Assembly (NCBI GenBank): GCA_017521345.1
Contig: JAFXCU010000134.1
Span: forward strand, 1 to 5,502
Source: Ruminiclostridium sp.
Lineage (GTDB): Bacteria > Bacillota_A > Clostridia > Oscillospirales > Oscillospiraceae
Length of the DNA: 5,502 nt
Direction of reading: 5' to 3'
The position numbers were made by a program, and so were the translations under genes. The notes under the pieces were generated by a model. The model had not been told where the DNA came from and searched no databases. It saw nothing but the letters and a program-made list of their open reading frames with translations. This document shows positions 1-5,068 of the stretch, piece after piece (the first letter of the stretch is position 1; every line of letters starts with the position of its first letter).

Positions 1-1
1 G

Positions 2-430
2 ATCCTGGCATTCATCAAAGATCTGGCGGCCTATGAAAAAATGTCCGACGAAGTCATCGCCACCGAGGACCTCCTGCGGGAGTGGATCTTTGAAAAGAAA
101 AAAGCAGAGGTCATCTTTGCCCTGGAGGGTGAGGCAGAGGTGGGCTTTGCCCTGTTCTTCCACAACTTCTCCACCTTCCTGGGCCGCAGCGGCCTCTACC
201 TGGAGGACCTCTTCGTCAAGCCCGAATACCGGGGCAAGGGCTACGGCAAGGGCCTGCTGAAGCAGCTGGCCCGGATCGCCCTGGAGCGGGGCTGCGGACG
301 GATGGAGTGGTGGTGCCTGGACTGGAACCAGCCCAGCATCGACTTCTACCGTTCCCTGGATGCCGAGCCCATGTCCGACTGGACCACCTATCGTCTGGCC
401 GGGGACACCCTGCGGAAGATGGCAGAGTGA
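2..430 (+). CDS. GNAT family N-acetyltransferase, SSAT/thialysine-acetyltransferase-like (5' partial)
   Basis: Cytoplasmic enzyme predicted to move an acetyl group from acetyl-CoA to a small amine. The reading frame is open from base 2, and the residues before the first visible Met (base 41), ILAFIKDLAAYEK, look like conserved family sequence. The true start therefore lies left of the window and base 41 is an internal Met. The acetyl-CoA pyrophosphate-binding loop RGKGYGKG is at bases 230-253, preceded by the beta-4 segment LYLEDLFVKPEY. Downstream, WNQPSIDFYRSLDA matches the C-terminal part of spermidine/spermine acetyltransferases (WNxPSxxFY), including the Tyr that serves as general acid there. 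Polyamine, thialysine or another amine substrate cannot be told apart from sequence. The stop codon is 2 nt before the next gene, so the two are probably co-transcribed and translationally coupled. The family call is firm; the substrate is inference. Confidence 0.9.
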   Translation: MLAFIKDLAAYEKMSDEVIATEDLLREWIFEKKKAEVIFALEGEAEVGFALFFHNFSTFLGRSGLYLEDLFVKPEYRGKGYGKGLLKQLARIALERGCGRMEWWCLDWNQPSIDFYRSLDAEPMSDWTTYRLAGDTLRKMAE

Positions 431-432
431 CC

Positions 433-1173
433 ATGCACAGCAGACCCAGACCGGAGATCTCCTCCGCCTCCCTCCACATCATGGCCATGGCCTTCATGCT
501 GTGCGACCACCTGTGGGGAACCATTGTACCCGGCAACGACTGGCTCACCTGCATCGGCCGTCTGGCCTTCCCCATCTTCGCCTTCCTCCTGGTGGAGGGG
601 TACTTCCATACCTCGGACCTGAAGAGCTACGCTCGCAGGCTGTTCCTCTTCGCCCTGCTGTCCGAGCTCCCCTTCAACCTGGCCATGGGCAGCAGCCTCT
701 TCTACCCCATCCACCAGAACGTCCTCTGGACCTTCCTCATGGCCCTGGGATTCCTCCACTGGAACGAAAAGGCCAAACGCAGCGGAAGACTGTGGAAGCG
801 GATCACCGTGGGTATCCTGTCGGTGGTCCTGGGCTATCTGGCAGGACTTCTGACCATGGCCGACTTCTATCAGGCGGGCATCCTTACCGTTCTGGTCTTC
901 TACTTCTTCCGGGGAACTGCCTGGTGGCAGCGGGCCGGACAGCTTCTTTGCCTGTGGTATCTCAACGTGGAAATGCTCAGCGGCTTTGCCTATGAGCTCC
1001 AGCTGTTTGGCGAGACCTTCTTCCTGACCCGTCAGGGTCTGGCCCTGCTGGCCCTGGTCCCCATCTGGCTCTACCGGGGCAGACAGGGCCACCACAGCAA
1101 GGGGTTCCGATATTTCTGCTATGCCTTTTATCCGGCCCATCTGCTGATCCTGGGCCTGCTGAAAGTCCTGTGA
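433..1173 (+). CDS. TraX family membrane protein (putative acyltransferase)
   Basis: A 246-residue polytopic membrane protein of the TraX family, named after the F-plasmid protein that N-acetylates pilin. Chromosomal homologues in Firmicutes have no established role. Visible family hallmarks are the first hydrophobic segment with a polar Asp-His pair (MAMAFMLCDHLW, about residues 17-28), the segment RLAFPIFAFLLVEGYFHT followed by RRLFLFALLSELPFNLA, and the C-terminal FCYAFYPAHLLILGL. I count roughly seven to eight hydrophobic segments. The frame is open further upstream, but ATG 433 is preferred: it lies 2 nt after the acetyltransferase stop (TGA-CC-ATG), and the conserved region begins soon after it. 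There is no strong ribosome binding site, which fits translational coupling. No conjugation genes are nearby, so a pilin role is not supported. Pairing with a soluble acetyltransferase could mean a shared acetylation theme, but that is speculation. Confidence 0.85.
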   Translation: MHSRPRPEISSASLHIMAMAFMLCDHLWGTIVPGNDWLTCIGRLAFPIFAFLLVEGYFHTSDLKSYARRLFLFALLSELPFNLAMGSSLFYPIHQNVLWTFLMALGFLHWNEKAKRSGRLWKRITVGILSVVLGYLAGLLTMADFYQAGILTVLVFYFFRGTAWWQRAGQLLCLWYLNVEMLSGFAYELQLFGETFFLTRQGLALLALVPIWLYRGRQGHHSKGFRYFCYAFYPAHLLILGLLKVL

Positions 1174-1197
1174 TTTCTTTGACAAGGGAGGAAACCC

Positions 1198-1911
1198 ATG
1201 TTTGACTTTAAGAACAAAGTGGCCGTGGTCACCGGGGGTGCCCGTGGCATCGGCAAGATCATCTGCCAGGAGTTCCGCAGAGCTGGGGCAGAGGTCTGCA
1301 CCATCGACCTGCTGGACAATGACGGTTTCGTGGGAGACCTGGCCAGCAAAACCGACCTGGAGGCCTTTGCGGACCAGGTCATCCGCCAGCACGGCCGGGT
1401 GGATTTTCTCATCCACAACGCCGCCCCCGAAATGCACGGCATCACCCAGGGCAGCTATGAGGACTTCGAGTACGCCCTCAAGGTGGGCGTCACCGCCCCC
1501 TTCTACCTGACCAAGCTATTCATGCCCTACTTCGGGGAGGGGGCCTCCATCGTGAACATCTCCTCCTCCCGGGCCCACATGAGCCAGCCGGAAACCGAGA
1601 GCTACACCGCCGCCAAGGGCGGCATCTCCGCCCTGACCCACGCCCTGGCCATGAGCCTGGCCGGGAAGGTCCGGGTGAACGCCATCTCCCCCGGCTGGAT
1701 CGACACGGCCTTCATCGTCTACGATGGCCCCGACGCCTCCCAGCACCCGGCTGGCCGGGTGGGCCACCCCCTGGACATCGCCAACATGGTCCTCTACCTG
1801 TGCTCGGACCAGGCCGGATTCATCACCGGCCAGGACATCTGCATCGATGGCGGCATGACCAAACAAATGATCTACCACGCCGACCACGGCTGGTATCTGG
1901 ACAAAGCCTAA
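1198..1911 (+). CDS. SDR family NAD(P)-dependent oxidoreductase
   Basis: A 237-residue classical short-chain dehydrogenase/reductase, a Rossmann-fold cytoplasmic enzyme that oxidises or reduces a hydroxyl/carbonyl group. Cofactor motif TGGARGIG is at residues 12-19. Asp37 at the end of strand beta-2 (CTIDLLD) suggests NAD(H) rather than NADP(H). The HNAA motif is at 73-76, catalytic Ser123 lies in NISSSR, and the YxxxK pair is Tyr136/Lys140. The PG motif is at SPGW, and the C-terminal GQDICIDGGM closes the fold. The Asn of the usual N-S-Y-K tetrad is replaced: the position that reads NLTxxF in FabG-like enzymes reads GVTAPF here, giving Gly97. The start is supported by AAGGGAGG at 1184-1191, 6 nt before the ATG. 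It lies 24 nt after TraX, probably in the same transcript. The substrate cannot be told from sequence. Length is normal for the family. Confidence 0.92.
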   Translation: MFDFKNKVAVVTGGARGIGKIICQEFRRAGAEVCTIDLLDNDGFVGDLASKTDLEAFADQVIRQHGRVDFLIHNAAPEMHGITQGSYEDFEYALKVGVTAPFYLTKLFMPYFGEGASIVNISSSRAHMSQPETESYTAAKGGISALTHALAMSLAGKVRVNAISPGWIDTAFIVYDGPDASQHPAGRVGHPLDIANMVLYLCSDQAGFITGQDICIDGGMTKQMIYHADHGWYLDKA

Positions 1912-1920
1912 TCTGTCAGC

Positions 1921-1955
1921 AAAAATCAATACCACGGTATTGATTTTTGTTTTTT
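1921..1955 (+). terminator. AT-rich palindrome plus T-run; intrinsic terminator of the SDR transcript and possible MarR operator
   Basis: Half-site AAAAATCAATACC (1921-1933) is followed by 2 nt (AC) and its perfect reverse complement GGTATTGATTTTT (1936-1948), then G and six T (1950-1955). It starts 10 nt after the SDR stop codon. As RNA it forms a hairpin of about 12 bp with a U-run, so it can terminate transcription. Its stem is AT-rich, unlike the GC-rich hairpin at 3195-3226. It also sits directly upstream of a MarR-family gene and overlaps that gene's likely -35 box, as expected for an autoregulatory operator. The two roles are not exclusive. The palindrome is seen directly; both functions are inferred. 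Confidence 0.7.
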
Positions 1956-1968
1956 CCGGGTGTATTCT
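1940..1968 (+). promoter_or_regulatory. Putative sigma-A-type promoter of the marR-DUF169 unit
   Basis: TTGATT (1940-1945) and TATTCT (1963-1968) are separated by exactly 17 bp, each matching 4 of 6 consensus bases. Transcription would start near 1975, leaving a very short leader with the ribosome binding site AGAGGTGAT (1976-1984) almost at its 5' end. The -35 box lies inside the right arm of the 1921-1948 palindrome, so a protein bound there would block polymerase. The very short leader is a mild argument against this exact placement. Confidence 0.45.
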
Positions 1969-1987
1969 TTTCCTGAGAGGTGATCCT

Positions 1988-2443
1988 ATGACGTCCTTCC
2001 ACTCCAATTTCGCCCTGATCAAGCGGCTCAACACCCTGATCGAGCACCATGTCAACCAGGCCATCCGGGACACAGGCCTGACCATGTCCCAGGGGGCCCT
2101 GATGTTCCGGCTCATGAGCACCCCGGAAGGGGTCCTGACCCTGAAGCAGGCCGAGCAGATCATGAAGCTCTCCCAGCCTGTCACCGCCGGGATCGTCAAG
2201 CGGCTGGAAGAAAAGGGCTATGTGGAGAGCTTCGGCAGCGAGAAGGACAAGCGGATCAAGCTGATCCGTGCAACGGACCTGGGCAGAGAACATCTGCTGG
2301 AGGCACAGAAGATCATGACCGACCTGGAGCAGGAGATCTTCTGCGTTTTATCCCCGGACGAGATCCAGCACCTGGAGGCATCTCTCCTGAAGATCAAAGA
2401 TACCATGGAAGACAAATGGAGGGATCAACATGAAACTGACTGA
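1988..2443 (+). CDS. MarR family transcriptional regulator
   Basis: A 151-residue winged-helix DNA-binding protein that would act as a dimer and respond to a small ligand or oxidant. Residues 1-30 form the N-terminal dimerisation helix. Residues 31-60 resemble helices H2-H3 of the family. The recognition helix is SQPVTAGIVKRLEEKGYV (62-79). The beta wing at 82-96 carries the conserved Asp87-x-Arg89 pair. C-terminal helices from about 98 complete the dimer interface. The only cysteine is Cys119 in the C-terminal half, so an OhrR-type N-terminal Cys sensor is absent. ATG 1988 is chosen because AGAGGTGAT (1976-1984) lies just before it; the open frame upstream runs through the promoter palindrome. 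Its 3' end overlaps the start of the DUF169 gene by 14 nt, suggesting coupled expression. The 28-nt palindrome just upstream makes autoregulation likely. The ligand is unknown. Confidence 0.92.
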   Translation: MTSFHSNFALIKRLNTLIEHHVNQAIRDTGLTMSQGALMFRLMSTPEGVLTLKQAEQIMKLSQPVTAGIVKRLEEKGYVESFGSEKDKRIKLIRATDLGREHLLEAQKIMTDLEQEIFCVLSPDEIQHLEASLLKIKDTMEDKWRDQHETD

Positions 2444-3176
2444 ACAGCTCAAACTGGAGATGGAGCCCATCGGCATCTTTTTCGGCAACACCACCGCCCA
2501 ATGCGACCTGGTGCCCACCCCGGAGACCCGCAACTGCGTGGTCCCCTTCCTCATGGCCGCCGGTAAGGGCAAGACGGTGGCCATGGACGAGGCCAGCTGC
2601 AACTGCCCCGGGGGCGGCGTAGGCTGCTGCTTCGGGGACGGCTTCACCCGGGGCAACCCCAACATCCACATCATGCTCTCCCAGGGCATGGGAGACAAGG
2701 CCCCACCCCAGATGCCCATCCACATGAAGGACGGGGAGCGGTTCTACTGCACCCCCGAGCTGGCCATGAAGTGGCGGCAGGATATGCCCTTCTCGGACAA
2801 GGGCTACCCCCGCATCGTCTTTGCCCCCCTGAGTAAGTGGGCAGATATTGGTACCCCCGACCTGGTGTATGTCTTTGCCAACCCCGACCAGCTCTCCGCC
2901 CTGGTGATCCTCCTGGGTTCCCACAACGGACGAGCCCTGAACACCCTGGCTCCCTTCGGGGCGGCCTGCCAGTCCATCGTCTTTGCCGCCGAGCAGATGG
3001 ACAAGGATGACCCCATGGCCATCATGGGCCTCTTTGACATCTCCCAGCGTCGGCCTGCCCTGAAAAACCTTCTGTCCCTGACCATGCCCTACCCCCTGTG
3101 GGAGAATATCAACCAGGACCTGGACAAGAGCTGCCTCACCACCCATTCCTGGAAGGAGATCGAACCCCGCCTGTGA
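2430..3176 (+). CDS. DUF169 domain protein (cysteine-rich, function unknown)
   Basis: A 248-residue soluble protein recognised as DUF169 (COG2043 type), a family found in archaea and anaerobic bacteria with no established biochemical role. The N-terminal EPIGIFF and the PFLMAAGKGKTVAM region (39-52) are family-like. The next stretch holds an unusual cluster, CNCPGGGVGCCFG, with Cys57, Cys59, Cys66 and Cys67. Cys25, Cys36, Cys107, Cys180 and Cys235 lie elsewhere. The spacing could bind a metal, an Fe-S cluster or a cofactor, but that is inference. There is no signal peptide or membrane segment. The start has an excellent GGAGGG at 2418-2423, 6 nt before the ATG, and lies inside the end of the marR gene (14-nt overlap). 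The pair is therefore one transcription unit, and the MarR protein probably controls this gene in response to the protein's substrate or product. A strong terminator follows. Confidence 0.85.
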   Translation: MKLTEQLKLEMEPIGIFFGNTTAQCDLVPTPETRNCVVPFLMAAGKGKTVAMDEASCNCPGGGVGCCFGDGFTRGNPNIHIMLSQGMGDKAPPQMPIHMKDGERFYCTPELAMKWRQDMPFSDKGYPRIVFAPLSKWADIGTPDLVYVFANPDQLSALVILLGSHNGRALNTLAPFGAACQSIVFAAEQMDKDDPMAIMGLFDISQRRPALKNLLSLTMPYPLWENINQDLDKSCLTTHSWKEIEPRL

Positions 3177-3194
3177 CCCCTTCCCAGCACAAGC

Positions 3195-3226
3195 AAAGCC
3201 AGCCGCAAAAGCGGCTGGCTTTTTTT
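3195..3226 (+). terminator. Rho-independent terminator after the DUF169 gene
   Basis: AGCCAGCCGC (3197-3206), loop AAAA, then GCGGCTGGCT (3211-3220), with further A-T pairs extending the stem (AA at 3195-3196 with TT at 3221-3222) and a run of seven T (3220-3226). It begins 18 nt after the DUF169 stop codon. This is a textbook intrinsic terminator and separates the marR-DUF169 unit from the phosphate operon. Confidence 0.95.
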
Positions 3227-3228
3227 AC

Positions 3229-3268
3229 TTCACAAACATTTAACCTTCTCTTGGTCGAAGATTTAACA
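3229..3268 (+). promoter_or_regulatory. Putative PhoP box upstream of the phosphate operon
   Basis: Four hexamers lie in register: TTCACA (3229-3234), TTAACC (3240-3245), TTGGTC (3251-3256) and TTAACA (3263-3268), with spacers of 5, 5 and 6 nt. The Bacillus PhoP box is known as repeats of TT(A/C/T)A(C/T)A about 11 bp apart. Here the first and fourth units match fully, the second misses one base, and the third is degenerate. If transcription starts near 3291, the array covers about -62 to -23, the usual PhoP activation position. The next gene encodes a phosphate permease. Binding itself is inferred. Confidence 0.5.
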
Positions 3269-3278
3269 CAAATTGGAA

Positions 3279-3284
3279 TATACT
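3279..3284 (+). promoter_or_regulatory. -10 element of the pit operon promoter
   Basis: TATACT matches 5 of 6 bases of the sigma-A -10 consensus and lies 37 bp before the pit start codon. No good -35 hexamer sits 16-18 bp upstream: TTAACA at 3263 is too close (10 bp) and TTGGTC at 3251 too far (22 bp). A missing -35 is typical of an activator-dependent promoter and fits the TTAACA-like repeats just upstream. The expected start site is near 3291, giving a leader of about 30 nt. Confidence 0.5.
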
Positions 3285-3305
3285 GGAAACAAAGAGAACA
3301 AGAGA

Positions 3306-3312
3306 AGGAGGT
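3306..3312 (+). promoter_or_regulatory. Strong ribosome binding site of pit, with two competing ATGs
   Basis: AGGAGGT lies 3 nt before an out-of-frame ATG (3316) and 8 nt before the in-frame ATG (3321). The 8-nt spacing supports 3321 as the start of the permease. The 3316 ATG would open only a 12-codon frame. Confidence 0.75.
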
Positions 3313-3320
3313 CGTATGAC

Positions 3321-4373
3321 ATGGATTCCATGCTGGCCTTTTGGTCCCAAATGACAGCAAACCCGTTACTGTTTCTGGCCGTGACCCTGACCCTCGGCGT
3401 CATCCTGGTCAATGGCTGGACAGATGCCCCCAACGCCATCGCCACCTGCGTGGCGACCCGGTGCATCTCTCCCCGGGCGGCCATTCTGATGGCGGCCGTG
3501 TTCAATTTCCTGGGCGTCTTCCTGATGACCCTCCTGAGTGCAAAGGTGGCTGAGACCATCACCAAGATGGTGGACTTCGGCTCCGACCCCGACCTGGCCA
3601 TCATCGCCCTGAGTGCCGCCCTCTTCGCCATCGTCCTCTGGGCCACCCTGGCCTGGGTCTTCGGCATCCCCACCAGCGAGAGCCACGCCCTCATCGCAGG
3701 CCTCACCGGCAGTGCCATCGCCCTGCATAACAGCCTGGCCGGCGTCAACGGCGGCGAGTGGGTGAAGGTCCTCTACGGCATCGTCATCTCCATCGTGCTG
3801 GGCTTCGGCTTTGGCTGGCTGGTCTGCAAGGGGGTGACCGTCCTGTTCCGAAACGCAGACCGACCCAAGACCGAACCCTTCTTCCGGGGCGCCCAGGTGG
3901 CCGGTGCGGCTTACATGGCCTTCATGCACGGCGCCCAGGACGGCCAGAAGTTCATGGGCGTCATCCTTCTGTGCGTCTACATGTCTCAGGGACAGGCCCT
4001 GCCGGACGGCATAGAGATCCCCCTCTGGCTCATGGTCCTCTGCTCCGTGGTCATGGCAGCAGGCACTACCATGGGCGGCAAGAAGATCATCAAGTCCGTG
4101 GGCATGGACATGGTCAAGCTGGAAAAGTATCAGGGCTTCTCGGCCGATGTGGCCGCCGCCTCTGCCCTGCTGTTCTGCTCGGTGTGCAGCCTGCCCGTCT
4201 CCACCACCCACGCAAAGACCATTTCCATCATGGGCGTGGGGGCTGTCAAGCGGATCTCCGCCATCAACTTCGGCGTGGTAAAGGAGATGGTCCTCACCTG
4301 GATCCTGACCTTCCCCGGCTGCGGTCTGGTGGGTTTCCTGATGACCAAACTATTTATGATGCTCTTCACCTGA
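3321..4373 (+). CDS. pit: PiT family inorganic phosphate permease
   Basis: A 350-residue integral membrane protein of the PiT family (PF01384), predicted to import inorganic phosphate, or a metal-phosphate complex, using an ion gradient. The duplicated family signatures are visible. NGWTDAPNAIAT (31-42) in the first half is comparable to NGFHDTANAIAT of E. coli and Bacillus Pit; PTSESHAL is at 117-124. HGAQDGQK (203-210) and PVSTTHA (292-298) are in the second half. The second-half loop normally reads HGANDGQK, so Asn is replaced by Gln206. I count about nine to ten hydrophobic segments, with a hydrophilic loop around FRNADRPKTEPF. The length is at the short end for the family. The start ATG 3321 follows AGGAGGT by 8 nt; an open frame further upstream has no ribosome binding site. 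It forms an operon with the DUF47 gene 34 nt downstream, and control by phosphate is suggested by the repeats at 3229-3268. Confidence 0.93.
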   Translation: MDSMLAFWSQMTANPLLFLAVTLTLGVILVNGWTDAPNAIATCVATRCISPRAAILMAAVFNFLGVFLMTLLSAKVAETITKMVDFGSDPDLAIIALSAALFAIVLWATLAWVFGIPTSESHALIAGLTGSAIALHNSLAGVNGGEWVKVLYGIVISIVLGFGFGWLVCKGVTVLFRNADRPKTEPFFRGAQVAGAAYMAFMHGAQDGQKFMGVILLCVYMSQGQALPDGIEIPLWLMVLCSVVMAAGTTMGGKKIIKSVGMDMVKLEKYQGFSADVAAASALLFCSVCSLPVSTTHAKTISIMGVGAVKRISAINFGVVKEMVLTWILTFPGCGLVGFLMTKLFMMLFT

Positions 4374-4407
4374 ACCATATATCATCTGACAGAAAGGAAG
4401 AACGACC

Positions 4408-5028
4408 ATGGCAAAAGGCGATAAGTTCTATTACGATACCCTGCTGGCAAGCGCTGTCTGTTCCAGAGAGGCTGCCAATTACCTTGTGACCTGCCTGGAA
4501 AACTATGACACCGCCCAGCTCCAGGCCATGCTGAACCACATGCACGAGATCGAGCACAAGGCAGACACCAAGAAGCATGACATGGACGCCAAGCTGGCCA
4601 AGGCCTTCGTCACCCCCATCGAGCGGGAGGACCTGGCCCAGCTGAGCTACGACCTGGACGAAGTCACCGACAAGATCGAAGAGGTCCTCCAGAAGCTCTA
4701 CATGTACAACATCCATACCGTCCGGCCCAACGCCATCCTCTTTGCCAAGAAGGCTGTGGAAACCTGCAGCTTACTCTGCGACATCATGGCGGAGTTTGAG
4801 CACTTCAAGAAATCCAAGAAGCTCAAGGAGCTCATCCGGGACCTGAATGACATCGAGGAGGACTGCGACATCCTCTACCTCACCTTCATGCGGGAGCTGA
4901 TGGTCTCCTCCGCCGATGTGATGGAGAAGCTGGCCTGGCATGAGATCTACGACTGCCTGGAGGCCTGCGTGGACGCCTGCGAGCACGTGAGCGAATGCGT
5001 GGACACCGTCATCATGAAAAACACCTAA
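4408..5028 (+). CDS. DUF47 family PhoU-like phosphate transport regulator
   Basis: A 206-residue, all-helical soluble protein of the DUF47/PhoU-like family (PF01865, COG1392), commonly encoded beside PiT permeases and thought to modulate them. Known relatives of PhoU bind metal clusters through acidic E/DxxxD motifs. Candidate motifs here are ExxxD in EIEHKAD (47-53), the TPIEREDLAQLSYDLDEVTDKIEE segment with Asp84/Asp88 (69-92), EEDCD (150-154) and HEIYDCLEACVDACEHVSE (178-196). Two three-helix repeats are likely, as in PhoU. It has several cysteines in the C-terminal helix (183, 187, 191, 197), spaced 4, 4 and 6 residues apart and thus mostly on one helix face. The ribosome binding site AAAGGAAG (4393-4400) is 7 nt before the ATG. 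It is co-transcribed with the permease 34 nt upstream, and no promoter was seen in that gap. The family call is firm; the molecular role is inferred from the pairing. Confidence 0.92.
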   Translation: MAKGDKFYYDTLLASAVCSREAANYLVTCLENYDTAQLQAMLNHMHEIEHKADTKKHDMDAKLAKAFVTPIEREDLAQLSYDLDEVTDKIEEVLQKLYMYNIHTVRPNAILFAKKAVETCSLLCDIMAEFEHFKKSKKLKELIRDLNDIEEDCDILYLTFMRELMVSSADVMEKLAWHEIYDCLEACVDACEHVSECVDTVIMKNT

Positions 5029-5032
5029 CCAA

Positions 5033-5062
5033 AGCAGCCAGAGGCATCTGCCTCTGGCTGCT
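5033..5062. terminator. Perfect hairpin between convergent genes, probable bidirectional terminator
   Basis: AGCAGCCAGAGGCA (5033-5046), 2 nt, then its exact reverse complement TGCCTCTGGCTGCT (5049-5062): a 14-bp perfect dyad, realistically a 13-bp stem with a 4-nt loop. It fills the 40-nt gap between the DUF47 stop and the MFS stop on the opposite strand. The T-run is poor on both sides (CTCTGTT on +, TTTGGTT on -), so termination may be inefficient or may need other factors. Confidence 0.65.
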
Positions 5063-5068
5063 CTCTGT

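Noticed and set aside
41..43. ATG at 41 as the start of the acetyltransferase
   Set aside because: The frame is open to the left edge with family-like sequence before it, and there is no ribosome binding site at the right distance. The gene is cut by the window edge.
307..432. Upstream extension of the TraX frame into the acetyltransferase gene
   Set aside because: It would add 42 residues without hydrophobic or family character, overlapping well-conserved GNAT sequence. ATG 433 right after the GNAT stop is the better start.
1179..1184. Perfect TTGACA hexamer just upstream of the SDR gene
   Set aside because: A matching -10 at 17-bp spacing would fall inside the coding sequence after the start codon, and no TATAAT-like hexamer is there. 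It overlaps the ribosome binding site region and is best read as chance.
388..1437. Long open frame of 349 codons on the - strand
   Set aside because: It is antisense to the TraX and SDR genes, which have clear family motifs. Its composition (rich in Gly, Glu, Gln, His, Val) is typical of the shadow frame of GC-rich coding DNA.
2394..3146. 250-codon open frame on the - strand
   Set aside because: Antisense shadow of the DUF169 gene, with no recognisable domain and low-complexity Gly/Val/His composition.
3366..4211. 281-codon open frame on the - strand
   Set aside because: Antisense shadow of the permease gene; low-complexity Asp/Gly/His-rich translation with no motif.
3758..4489. 243-codon + strand frame overlapping pit and the start of the DUF47 gene
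   Set aside because: Out-of-frame translation of the permease (Arg/His/Gly-rich, no domain). The permease frame carries all the PiT motifs.
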